Shown: piece by piece, positions 16,722-24,802 of the stretch | Numbering within the stretch: the first letter of the stretch is position 1 | How the letters are laid out: each line of letters starts with the position of its first letter | NCBI GenBank assembly: GCA_964586145.1 | Contig: CAZPHH010000044.1 | Location: 1-39,903 of the forward strand | Direction of reading: 5' to 3' | DNA length: 39,903 nucleotides | Source: JAFGJQ01 sp964586145 | GTDB lineage: Bacteria; Planctomycetota; Phycisphaerae; UBA1845 | The notes under the pieces: model-generated | What the model was told of the DNA's origin: nothing | Databases searched by the model: none | What the model saw: only the letters and a program-made list of their open reading frames with translations | Translations under genes and position numbers: made by a program

Positions 16722-18470
16722 CTACAACCGACGAATCACGCCCCGCCCGGCCCGCCCGTCCACCCGCACATCCAGGGGCGACGGACACCGTACGTGACGC
16801 ACGAACGACAGCTCCAACTCGGCCGGCAACGCCGCCAGCCCCGACCAATCAATCGCACCGGGCCCCGCGTGCCTGACCGTCAGATACGGGACCCCGAAGC
16901 AACTGATGTTGTGGAAGAAGTGCGAGCCCTGACTGGGCTCCACGTCCATCTCCGGCGGCATCGCTTCGACAATCACCCGCGCAGCCGATATCTGCGCCCA
17001 GGTCACCGGAATCCCCAACCACGGATCCGCACACCCCCATCGGCCGAACCCGATCAACAGGTACGGACGACCCGCAACCCGCAGCCGCTCATTCAGACGC
17101 TGCACTTCATCCGCAATCGCGTGCGTGTGCCGTGCCTCAAACGTCTCCGGCCGAACGTATACGATGTCCCGAATGCCCGCCACCCGCCCGTTGCCCAGCA
17201 CGGATTCGGTGCCGATCAGCACGCGATCGCCCGACAGTTCCTCCTCCGAAACGTGTACGGCGTCCAGGGTCCAGCCCATCGCCCTCAACTGCAGAAACCC
17301 GAACCGCGCCGAACGCCCGCTCCGCCCCCCCAGCGTCATGGCGAACTCAATCTCCACGTCGCCCCCCACCGCCTCCCTGCAGCACGCCGCCACCCGCTCC
17401 ACCAACGCGGTCAACGGCACAACCTCCGCATCCAGGATGGGAGCAAACGTCAGCACCCGCGGGCCCGCCGACCCAATTCCGATGCGTAGCCGGTCCGACG
17501 CCGAGTCATACGTCGAGACCAGGTGCTCCAGGGAGCCCTGGACCTCCGCCTCGCTCAGCGTCTCCCGAACCAGGTACTCGGTCTCCGCGATCGGGTTGTA
17601 CGCAGGCGGCCGGCCCATGTTTACCGCCCAGAACATCGTCTGCGTCCGATGCATCAGGTCGTGAACCGACCCCAGCGCCGGCGTGTGCCGTGGAAAGGGC
17701 GGAGCGAACGTCCACGTCACCCCGCCGTCCACGATCGTCTTGCCCAGACCCAGGGCGAGGCTGACCACGCCGTCCTCCGGCCGGCCCGGGCCCGTGGGAT
17801 ACACGTTGAAGGTTCGCAGGACCCCGGACAAGGTCGGGTAGAACCGGTCCCCGTACCGCAGCCCCACCACCTCCTGGATCAGGACGGCCATGCGCTCGTC
17901 CTGCACGCGATGCCCGATCGCCGCCGTGTACGCTTTGGCCTCAGCGGAAAAAGTGGAGGCGTACACGAATTTGACCGCCTCCACCAGGCGCCGGAAACGC
18001 TCGTCCACGCCCGGCTGGTTGTTCGGGATCATCTTCGTGGCGTACGTCCCCGCGAACGGGTGGGCAACCGCGTCCTCCAGAAGGCTGGAGGACCGTATTG
18101 CCAACGGGGAATGAACCCGGGATATCAGTGCCCGCAGATCACCGACCACCCCGGGCGGCAGTTCGGCATGTTGAAACGCGTGGGCGATCCGGTCATCGGG
18201 CATGTCAGACAACGCTGTTTCGTAGAGCTGGTTCCGCTCCATGAACTGTACGAAAACGTCCGTGCCCAAAACGGCCAAACGGGGGATGTTCACCTCGACA
18301 TCGGGGAACGTGCCCCGCGGCACACCGTCAGCCAGAATGGCCTTGATAAACGCCAGTCCGGTCGCCTTGCCCCCCAGAGCGCCCGAACCGATCACGGAGA
18401 AATCCTCGTCCGACTCCAGGAATCGCCGATCGAAGTGATGGAACCCCGAATTCACCGGCCGGTTCGACAT
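16722..18470 (-). CDS. PPDK_N (PEP/pyruvate-binding) domain protein, paralogue of its neighbour
   Basis: The 582 residues begin with a short lead and then GSGALGGKATGLAFIKAIL (about 30-50), followed by PLAIRSSSLLEDAVAHPFAG and LIQEVVGLRYGDRF, the marks of the PPDK N-terminal ATP-grasp domain. The segment near 500, LLIGFGRWGC then GSHFFHNISCFG, matches the shared segment of the larger protein at 13402-16626. It lacks that protein's GAF-like and nucleotidyltransferase ends, and also lacks the phospho-His domain. It lies 95 bases upstream in the same direction, so the two are probably co-transcribed. The start is the ATG at 18470; a GTG nine bases earlier is possible. It is divergent from gdhA. 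Function unknown. Confidence 0.75.
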   Translation of the reverse strand: MSNRPVNSGFHHFDRRFLESDEDFSVIGSGALGGKATGLAFIKAILADGVPRGTFPDVEVNIPRLAVLGTDVFVQFMERNQLYETALSDMPDDRIAHAFQHAELPPGVVGDLRALISRVHSPLAIRSSSLLEDAVAHPFAGTYATKMIPNNQPGVDERFRRLVEAVKFVYASTFSAEAKAYTAAIGHRVQDERMAVLIQEVVGLRYGDRFYPTLSGVLRTFNVYPTGPGRPEDGVVSLALGLGKTIVDGGVTWTFAPPFPRHTPALGSVHDLMHRTQTMFWAVNMGRPPAYNPIAETEYLVRETLSEAEVQGSLEHLVSTYDSASDRLRIGIGSAGPRVLTFAPILDAEVVPLTALVERVAACCREAVGGDVEIEFAMTLGGRSGRSARFGFLQLRAMGWTLDAVHVSEEELSGDRVLIGTESVLGNGRVAGIRDIVYVRPETFEARHTHAIADEVQRLNERLRVAGRPYLLIGFGRWGCADPWLGIPVTWAQISAARVIVEAMPPEMDVEPSQGSHFFHNISCFGVPYLTVRHAGPGAIDWSGLAALPAELELSFVRHVRCPSPLDVRVDGRAGRGVIRRL

Positions 18471-18562
18471 GGTTCGCACGCCGTCGCCCGTCCGGGCGCG
18501 CCCCGGCCCGGACGACGCCCCATCTTACGCCCAGGCCCTCCCCTACACCAGTGCCGCCCGGA

Positions 18563-18592
18563 TTGACAGGCGGACCGGCTTTCACGTATGCT
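18563..18592 (+). promoter_or_regulatory. Candidate sigma70-type promoter for gdhA
   Basis: A perfect TTGACA at 18563-18568 is followed after 18 bases by TATGCT at 18587-18592 (four of six). It lies about 75 bases before the gdhA start in the 197-base divergent spacer with the PPDK_N gene. Confidence 0.5.
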
Positions 18593-18667
18593 GCATCGTT
18601 CGGTTGAACCCCGCCAGGCGGAGAACACTCCAGCGACAGTCCGCCAGACCCATACAGGAAGACAGAC

Positions 18668-19954
18668 ATGGCCAGCAAATCGTTTAACGCCTTTGCGATG
18701 GCACAGGCACAGTTTGACAAGGTGGCGGAGCTTCTCGGGCTGGACCCGGCCACGCGTGACATGCTTCGCAACCCGATGCGAGAATACCACTTCAGCCTGC
18801 CCGTCCGAATGGACGACGGCTCGTTCCGGGTATTCCGCGGGTACCGGGTCCAGCACAACGACGCACGCGGGCCCGGCAAGGGCGGCATTCGGTTCCACCC
18901 GCAGGAAACCGTCGACACCGTGCGTGCCCTGTCCATGTGGATGACCTGGAAGTGCGCCGTTGTGAACATCCCGCTGGGCGGCAGCAAGGGCGGGGTGGTC
19001 TGCGATCCGCACCACCTCAGTATGAGAGAACAGGAGAATCTCTGCCGGGCCTGGGTGCGAGCCATCGCCCGCGACGTGGGACCGGTGCTTGACGTGCCCG
19101 CCCCGGACGTCATGACCAGTGCCCAGCACATGCTCTGGATGCTCGACGAGTTCGAGCACATTCACGGAGGCAAGTACCCCGGCTTCATCACCGGCAAGCC
19201 GGTGGGAATGGGCGGCTCGCTCGGGCGGAAGGAGGCCACGGGGTACGGCGTGGTGTTTACCATCCGCGAGGCCCTCAAGGAACTGAATCTCAAGGCCCAG
19301 GACACCGTGGCGTCCGTTCAGGGGTTCGGCAACGTCGCCCAGTACGCCATTGAGCTGTACCGGCAGATCGGCGGAACCGTGATCTGCGTGTCCTGCTGGG
19401 ACCAGGAAGCCCAGGAGGCCGTCTCTTTCCGCAACAAGAAGGGCATCGAAGTCGATCAGATACGCAAGATCACCGACCGGTTCGGCGGCATCGACCGCAA
19501 GAAGGCCGCTGCCCTGGGCCTCGAGGCGCTGCCCGGGAACGGCTGGCTGGAGCAGGAGGTGGACATCCTGATCCCCGCCGCCCTGGAAAACTCCATCACG
19601 GCCGACAACGCCAATTCCATCTCCCGCCGTGTGAAGCTTATCGCCGAAGGCGCGAACGGGCCCACCACGCCCGACGCAGACCACATCCTCACCGAGCGCG
19701 GCATCTTCGTCATTCCGGACTTCCTGGCCAACGCCGGCGGGGTGACGTGCAGCTACCTGGAGCAGGTCCAGAGCAACATGAACTACTTCTGGGAGAAGGA
19801 CGAGGTGCTCAGCAAGCTGGACGTCATGATGACGTCCGCGTTTCTCGACGTCCTGCAGGTGTCTCGCAACCGCAAGCTGCCGATGCGAGACTCCGCATAC
19901 GTCATCGCCGTCGAGCGCGTCGCCCAGGCCTGCCACGATCGCGGCTGGGTCTGA
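18668..19954 (+). CDS. gdhA: Glutamate dehydrogenase (Glu/Leu/Phe/Val dehydrogenase family)
   Basis: The enzyme interconverts glutamate with 2-oxoglutarate and ammonia, using NAD(P). The 428 residues match hexameric GDH: GPGKGGIRFHP near 78, the catalytic-Lys segment PLGGSKGGV (the usual third residue of GGGKGGV is Ser), an ATGYG turn near 193, a Rossmann fold opening VQGFGNVAQYA, and EGANGPTT with PDFLANAGGV near the C-terminus. AGGAAG at 18656-18661 sits six bases before the ATG. It faces a long hairpin at 20019-20060. With glnA about 6 kb away it completes a local ammonia-assimilation set. Coenzyme preference and direction cannot be told from the sequence. Confidence 0.94.
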   Translation: MASKSFNAFAMAQAQFDKVAELLGLDPATRDMLRNPMREYHFSLPVRMDDGSFRVFRGYRVQHNDARGPGKGGIRFHPQETVDTVRALSMWMTWKCAVVNIPLGGSKGGVVCDPHHLSMREQENLCRAWVRAIARDVGPVLDVPAPDVMTSAQHMLWMLDEFEHIHGGKYPGFITGKPVGMGGSLGRKEATGYGVVFTIREALKELNLKAQDTVASVQGFGNVAQYAIELYRQIGGTVICVSCWDQEAQEAVSFRNKKGIEVDQIRKITDRFGGIDRKKAAALGLEALPGNGWLEQEVDILIPAALENSITADNANSISRRVKLIAEGANGPTTPDADHILTERGIFVIPDFLANAGGVTCSYLEQVQSNMNYFWEKDEVLSKLDVMMTSAFLDVLQVSRNRKLPMRDSAYVIAVERVAQACHDRGWV

Positions 19955-20018
19955 GCCCGGACGCCGGCGAAACCGCGTCGGCATAACGGGCCACCCGCTC
20001 CGGCCAACGTCCAATAAG

Positions 20019-20060
20019 AACCCGGGTGGCGTTGCGGCTTCTCCGCAACGCAACCCGGTT
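20019..20060. terminator. Long hairpin between gdhA and the PEP-CTERM gene
   Basis: The arm reading to GGCGTTGCGG (20028-20037) pairs with CCGCAACGC (20043-20051) around a five-base loop, and the outer arms AACCCGGG and CCCGGTT extend the stem with one bulge to about 17 pairs. It lies between two convergent genes, so it can serve both as a terminator. There is no T-tract on either side. Confidence 0.6.
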
Positions 20061-20099
20061 CGTCAAGTCAGGCACGCAGGGCCGTCAGCCGACCGCGTT

Positions 20100-20657
20100 C
20101 TAGCGGCGGCGGAAGACGACCAGCCCGCCCAGGGCCAGCAGGGCCAGCGCTGTCGGCTCCGGCAGCACGGTAATCGCCGCGAAGTCCTCCAGCACCACCT
20201 GCTCAAACCCCGTCGGGTCCAGGGCAAAGCCCTCGGTCAAGTCCTGCGGATAGGAGTTGCCGGACGCAATCGTCCAGACCCCCGGCGCCAGACCCTGAAC
20301 AGTGACCGTTGCCAGCAGGATGTCCTGCCCGCTGATCCCGTTGGGGAACCGCAGACCCGCGAGTCCGTCGCCGTCCGGCGCAAACGCCGGGTCCCATTCG
20401 GGGCCGATCACGACGTTCGTCACCATGAGCTTGGTGTTGTCGTAGAGAAGGTCGATACCCCACCCTAAGATCGACACCGGCTGGCCCGGGAAGGTGTCAT
20501 ACGTATCCATCACGATATCAATGTCGACGGTACCTCCGACATTCGGAATCGTGGTGAACTGTGGAACAAAGTCCAGGGCCACCACGCCCTGTGCCGGACT
20601 CACGGCCACGCACGCGACCGCAAGACCAGCGATTGCCGCAAACCATTTCCCTCTCAT
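20100..20657 (-). CDS. Small secreted cohesin-like protein with PEP-CTERM anchor
   Basis: The 185 residues start with a signal peptide (about 1-24, ending AQG). The middle reads like a cohesin-type beta sandwich: VGGTVDIDIVMDT, then ILGWGIDLLYDNTKL, then ILLATVTVQGLAPG. The C-terminus is a PEP-CTERM sorting tail: PEPTALALLALGGLVVFRRR, that is PEP, a hydrophobic span and RRR, which exosortase systems use to attach proteins at the surface. GGGAGGAG (complement of 20667-20674) precedes the ATG at 20657 by nine bases. The upstream gene on the same strand encodes a dockerin protein, the natural partner of a cohesin. The cohesin call is from pattern only; other PEP-CTERM beta-sandwich proteins look similar. 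Confidence 0.72.
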   Translation of the reverse strand: MRGKWFAAIAGLAVACVAVSPAQGVVALDFVPQFTTIPNVGGTVDIDIVMDTYDTFPGQPVSILGWGIDLLYDNTKLMVTNVVIGPEWDPAFAPDGDGLAGLRFPNGISGQDILLATVTVQGLAPGVWTIASGNSYPQDLTEGFALDPTGFEQVVLEDFAAITVLPEPTALALLALGGLVVFRRR

Positions 20658-20686
20658 CCTTCGTCTCTCCTCCCAAAAAAGAGCCA

Positions 20687-20698
20687 GTAACGCGTTAC
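20687..20698. promoter_or_regulatory. 12-base perfect palindrome upstream of the PEP-CTERM gene
   Basis: GTAACGCGTTAC at 20687-20698 is its own reverse complement and lies 30 bases before the start of the PEP-CTERM gene, in the 131-base spacer after the dockerin gene. A symmetric site at this place could be an operator for a dimeric regulator. No second copy was noticed in the window. Confidence 0.35.
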
Positions 20699-20788
20699 CT
20701 CATGTCATGTTCCAGTACGGCTGTTTTTCCGTATTTCCAGGGGTTTCCCGGCGGTCGGCGGGTGCCGGCCGCCGGGCTCCCCATTCAC

Positions 20789-23700
20789 TCACTCTGCGAG
20801 GATTCCATCCGGCGGCACGTTGGTGCCCGCCGGAACAACGCCTTGCAGCCCGCCGGCCGGCGAACTCGCCGATTCCCCGCCGGGAAGCGGCGTCGCGCCG
20901 GGCGCAACCGCCCGGTCTCCGCGATTCACATCCGGCCGCACCGGGCGCGGATCGATCTTCTGGCCGGGCACGTCCCGCGGCGGACCCGCCGTCGGGTCAC
21001 CGATGTAGTCGCGGTAGCACGCCAGCCACGCCTGGTAATCCACCAGGGTAATGCACTCGTCTCCATCGAAATCGGCCGCCGGCACGTATTTCGGGTTGCC
21101 GGCGCACGTGCCGAAGGTATCCAGGAAGATCCAGTAGTCGAAGATGTCCACCACGCCGTCGTCGTTGAAGTCTCCACAGATGGACTTGACGATCAGTGTG
21201 TAATCCTCGACTTCGCCGTACGTGGTAGTCCCGCACGGACTCACCGCACCCGTGTACGTGATGCGCACACGCATCCGGGTCGGCCCGTTCAGGGCGTCCG
21301 CCGGCGGCGTGATCATGGCCGTGTACGGCCCGTTCCCCGGCGTGCCAGTCACGGGAATCGCCTCGCCCGGATCGTCGAAGTCCAGGTCCTGGTTCCAGTC
21401 GACCCAGATGCCGCACTGGTCGCTGCTGTACGGGTTGCCGTTGGTGACGGTGATCAGGTACGACTCTCCCACCTCGACCACCGTGGCCAGCGCCGTGTAG
21501 TCGCCGTAGTTGGTGCAATCCGAGCTGTTGTCAATGTCGCCGATGGTCACGTTCGAGATGTACTCGTCGCAACCGCCGGACGCCACACAGTAGCTCGCCT
21601 CACACGAATCGATCGTCAGATTGAACGCGGGAATGCACGCCGGCGACGGCCACGTATCGACCATCAGGTAGTACGTGCCGGCGTCCAGGAACAGACAATC
21701 CGAGGTGTACGGCGCAGACGAACTGGACGTGCGCACCAGCAGGCACGACTCACCCAGTGGACACGTCGTGCCGATGGCGAGGCCCGTCCACGTGGTACCG
21801 AGCGGATCGAAGGACACCTGGTAGTATCCTCCGGTGGGCACGATCACCTCATAGAGGATGTCTTCGCCGCCGTCGTAGCTGCCCAGGCACGTGTCGGCGT
21901 AGTTGTTTCCTCGACCGCACGTGGTCTGGCCGAGGTCCGTGAACGGCACCGTGGACAGGTCCACCACGATCGGGTCACTGCAGTCGTTGCCGTGCAGACT
22001 CGGGCACCCGCCCGAGCAGTCAATACCCTCCGTCCAGGTCCCGTCCAACGCGTCGCACTCGGCATTCGTCGTCACGGCGCAAGCGACGCCGCCGGCACCG
22101 TCCGGATAGCAGCATCGCCCGGTCGGCGGCGTGCAGGCGTCGATCGTGAGGGTGAACGACGGGATGCAGGCCGGCGACGGCCAGGTGTCGACCATCATGT
22201 AGTACGTTCCGGCCTCCAGGTACGTGCATTCCGTGCTGTACGGCGCGGACGACGAGCCCGACGACTTGACCAACACGCACTCGGCGCCGAGCGGGCAGGT
22301 GGTCCCTATGCCCACGCCCGTATAAGTGGCGCCCTGCGGGTCGATGGACACCATGTAGTACCCGTCGGCAGGCACGATCACCTCGTAGAGGATGTCCTCG
22401 CCGCCGTCGTAATAGCCCATGCACGTGTCGGCGTAGTTGTTCCCGCGACCACACGTGGTCTGGTTCACATCGGTAAACGGAAGCGTCGACAGGTCCACGA
22501 CAATCGGCAGCCCGCAGTTGTCGCCCGCCTGCGGCTGCGGACACTCCACGTCCTCGCAGAGAACGTCCGCGCCCTGCCACGTGCCGTTCTGCGAGACGCA
22601 TGCAAACTCGGTCAGGCCGTCCACGCAGCTCCCGTCCTCGAGGCAGCAGGCCCCGGTCGGGATGACGCACGGCACGCCGGTTACGCTCATCACGTAATCG
22701 TTGTTGTCGCCGCACGGCAGCCCGTCGTAAGCGCCGAGCGTCACAATCGGGATGTACGTGCCGGCCGGCACGCACTCCGTCTGGATCGTGAACAGCTCAC
22801 ACTCGCCGCCCTGGGCGTAGGGGGCGAGGTACCCCGTCGAGTCGCCGCAGTCTCCCGAGCCGGGCGTCAGCGTCTCCAGGAAGCCCGCAATCGCGTCGAT
22901 CCCGCCAAACTCCGCCTTGACGCTCATGGTCAGGATCATCGACTCTGTCGTGACAACCCGGAACCAGTCCAGGTCTCGCGTCCCGCCGACGGCCTGGATC
23001 GTCCCGCAGATCGTCTGATCCAGCGTCATGTCGAAGAACACCGGCGGGGTCGAGTTGCAGCCGCCGTTGGTGTTCTGGCCGCAGGGCTCGGCCTCATCCA
23101 CGCCGCCCGGCGGACAGATCACGATGCACGGACACTGATCACACGTGGTGTCCGGACCCAGCCAGTCGCCGTCGGTACAGGCGGCCTCCGTGATCACGTC
23201 ACAGGTGCCGTCCGGGCGGCAGCAGGCGCCGACGATGTCACCGCAGGGCGGGACCAGGTCGACGCAGAGCACGCCTTCCGCAAACCGTCCCGCGCAGTTG
23301 GCCGCCAGCACGCCATCGACACACTGGCCGGTCAGATCGTCGCAGCAGGCGCCCGGGTCGCCGCCGCAGTTGATGTCCGCACAAAGCTCTCCGGGATACG
23401 ATACGTACGCACAGTCTTCCGGCTCCACGTCATCCGTGCAGTTGCCGGTGGTCGGGTCGCAACATGCGCCCGGACCCATTGCACCCACCAGGCACAGGCA
23501 CAGGTCGATGCCGTAGGGATCGTTAACCCAGGTCCCGTCCGCGTAGATCACATTGCGCCCGTTTCCGGTCGGCGACGTGACCCAGAGGAACCAACAGGTC
23601 TGCGGGTCGCTGATACCCTGGATGGAAACCCAGCCGCTCCGCAGCGTGACCGGTGCGGCAAACGTCGCTTCCCACATCCACAGGGTGTCCGTGCCCCACC

Positions 23701-24802
23701 AGCCTTCGCCCGCCCACTGGGCAGTGATGGTGTGCGTCTCGGAGAACACTTCGGCACCCGGGAACCCGGCGCTATCCTGGTAGAACTTGATCTCAAACGT
23801 CATCGGGTCTTCGTCGCATTGGGCCCAACCCTCCACGTTGCGAACGCCCCACCAGCGAATGCCCCAGATGTCGGCATCCACCGTGTAGTTCTCCGCGTTC
23901 TTCCGCGGCGACGGCGTCCCACTCATCGTGAAGCCCGTGTCCGACGGGAAACCAACCAACGCCGAGGAATCTCCCGGGTGCGGCAACTGGCTCACCAGGC
24001 TGCCCGCCGGGCACGTCGGCACGGAAGGACATACGAAGGTCGCGCAGTCTTCCCCTTCAAACCACGCGCCGCCCAGCGCATTGCACTCCAACTCCGTGTT
24101 GGTGGCCACGCAGACTTCATCCACGCAGCACGCACCCACCGGCGGAATGTACTCCGTGATGTCCAGGAAGTAGTTGCCCGCATTCGCCTGGTAACCGTCG
24201 ATCACGATGTAGTACGTGTTCCCGCCGGTCAGCGGCAGATGCAGGATGCGAGACACGTAGTTCTGACCCGCCGTCGACGTGCATGCGTCGTCGTTGCATG
24301 CGTACGGCGAACCGGGGGTCGGACACGTGTTCTCGTAGACGTACATCTTCGAGTCGTAGTCCGTCGGACCGTCGCAGAGCGTCAGGTCCACCATCACGTC
24401 CGCCGTCGGCGTGTACATGTACACCACGTCCGGCGCGGTCGAATTCGCGTAGGGGCACACCTCATCGTAGTCGTTCGTGTACCCCACGGTGGTTCCGGAC
24501 ACGGAGATCGGCAACGGGCCGAACAGCTCCACGGCCGTCTCGCACGTGTCGCCGCCCTGCCGGCCGAACTCCTTCACCGCCTCCAAGGCGGCCTTCTCCG
24601 CGTCTCCCAGCGGCTTCACGCCACAGAGCCCGGCTTCGAACTCCTTCAGCGCCTCAATATTCGTCATCCAGGACGCATCTGCCGTCCTTTCCGCCTGCAC
24701 CGCGGATGTCTTCGCGGCGCCGCCGTCGCCTCCCGCGATCGCCAGGACGCTGGTACACAGCAGTACAGCGCCCCCCAACCAAACCTCTCTTCTCCACGCC
24801 AT
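20789..24802 (-). CDS. Large secreted Cys-rich protein with GEVED and dockerin domains
   Basis: The 1337 residues start with a signal peptide (MAWRREVWLGGAVLL to about 24). Several pre-peptidase-C-like beta domains (for example about 60-180) alternate with six short Cys-rich modules that open GACC or GRCC. Two domains of about 130 residues are tandem near-copies (about 757-890 and 936-1067). A GEVED domain ends GEVEDYTLIV near 1203. A dockerin of two calcium-loop repeats follows at about 1208-1265: DFNDDGVVDIFDYWIF and DFDGDECITLVDYQAW. The last 70 residues are Pro/Gly-rich. AGGAGG lies eight bases before the ATG at 24802; a TTG at 24820 is less likely. No catalytic domain is visible. It is probably extracellular and docked to a cohesin; the next gene encodes a candidate. 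Confidence 0.8.
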   Translation of the reverse strand: MAWRREVWLGGAVLLCTSVLAIAGGDGGAAKTSAVQAERTADASWMTNIEALKEFEAGLCGVKPLGDAEKAALEAVKEFGRQGGDTCETAVELFGPLPISVSGTTVGYTNDYDEVCPYANSTAPDVVYMYTPTADVMVDLTLCDGPTDYDSKMYVYENTCPTPGSPYACNDDACTSTAGQNYVSRILHLPLTGGNTYYIVIDGYQANAGNYFLDITEYIPPVGACCVDEVCVATNTELECNALGGAWFEGEDCATFVCPSVPTCPAGSLVSQLPHPGDSSALVGFPSDTGFTMSGTPSPRKNAENYTVDADIWGIRWWGVRNVEGWAQCDEDPMTFEIKFYQDSAGFPGAEVFSETHTITAQWAGEGWWGTDTLWMWEATFAAPVTLRSGWVSIQGISDPQTCWFLWVTSPTGNGRNVIYADGTWVNDPYGIDLCLCLVGAMGPGACCDPTTGNCTDDVEPEDCAYVSYPGELCADINCGGDPGACCDDLTGQCVDGVLAANCAGRFAEGVLCVDLVPPCGDIVGACCRPDGTCDVITEAACTDGDWLGPDTTCDQCPCIVICPPGGVDEAEPCGQNTNGGCNSTPPVFFDMTLDQTICGTIQAVGGTRDLDWFRVVTTESMILTMSVKAEFGGIDAIAGFLETLTPGSGDCGDSTGYLAPYAQGGECELFTIQTECVPAGTYIPIVTLGAYDGLPCGDNNDYVMSVTGVPCVIPTGACCLEDGSCVDGLTEFACVSQNGTWQGADVLCEDVECPQPQAGDNCGLPIVVDLSTLPFTDVNQTTCGRGNNYADTCMGYYDGGEDILYEVIVPADGYYMVSIDPQGATYTGVGIGTTCPLGAECVLVKSSGSSSAPYSTECTYLEAGTYYMMVDTWPSPACIPSFTLTIDACTPPTGRCCYPDGAGGVACAVTTNAECDALDGTWTEGIDCSGGCPSLHGNDCSDPIVVDLSTVPFTDLGQTTCGRGNNYADTCLGSYDGGEDILYEVIVPTGGYYQVSFDPLGTTWTGLAIGTTCPLGESCLLVRTSSSSAPYTSDCLFLDAGTYYLMVDTWPSPACIPAFNLTIDSCEASYCVASGGCDEYISNVTIGDIDNSSDCTNYGDYTALATVVEVGESYLITVTNGNPYSSDQCGIWVDWNQDLDFDDPGEAIPVTGTPGNGPYTAMITPPADALNGPTRMRVRITYTGAVSPCGTTTYGEVEDYTLIVKSICGDFNDDGVVDIFDYWIFLDTFGTCAGNPKYVPAADFDGDECITLVDYQAWLACYRDYIGDPTAGPPRDVPGQKIDPRPVRPDVNRGDRAVAPGATPLPGGESASSPAGGLQGVVPAGTNVPPDGILAE
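21602..21993 (-). repeat. Tandem domain copy 2 in the dockerin protein
   Basis: This stretch encodes GNDCSDPIVVDL through FNLTIDSC, about 130 residues. It is a near-copy of 22134-22528, sharing QTTCGRGNNYADTC, YDGGEDILYEVIVP, GTTCPLG and MVDTWPSPACIP. The DNA is also similar, so the duplication looks fairly recent or is kept by gene conversion. Edges are approximate. Confidence 0.8.
22134..22528 (-). repeat. Tandem domain copy 1 in the dockerin protein
   Basis: This stretch encodes DNCGLPIVVDL through FTLTIDAC and is the partner of the copy at 21602-21993. One GRCC Cys-rich module separates the two. Edges are approximate. Confidence 0.8.

Noticed and set aside
13402..18470. PEP synthase or pyruvate phosphate dikinase
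   Set aside because: Both proteins have only the N-terminal ATP-grasp domain; the phospho-His and PEP-binding barrel domains are missing.
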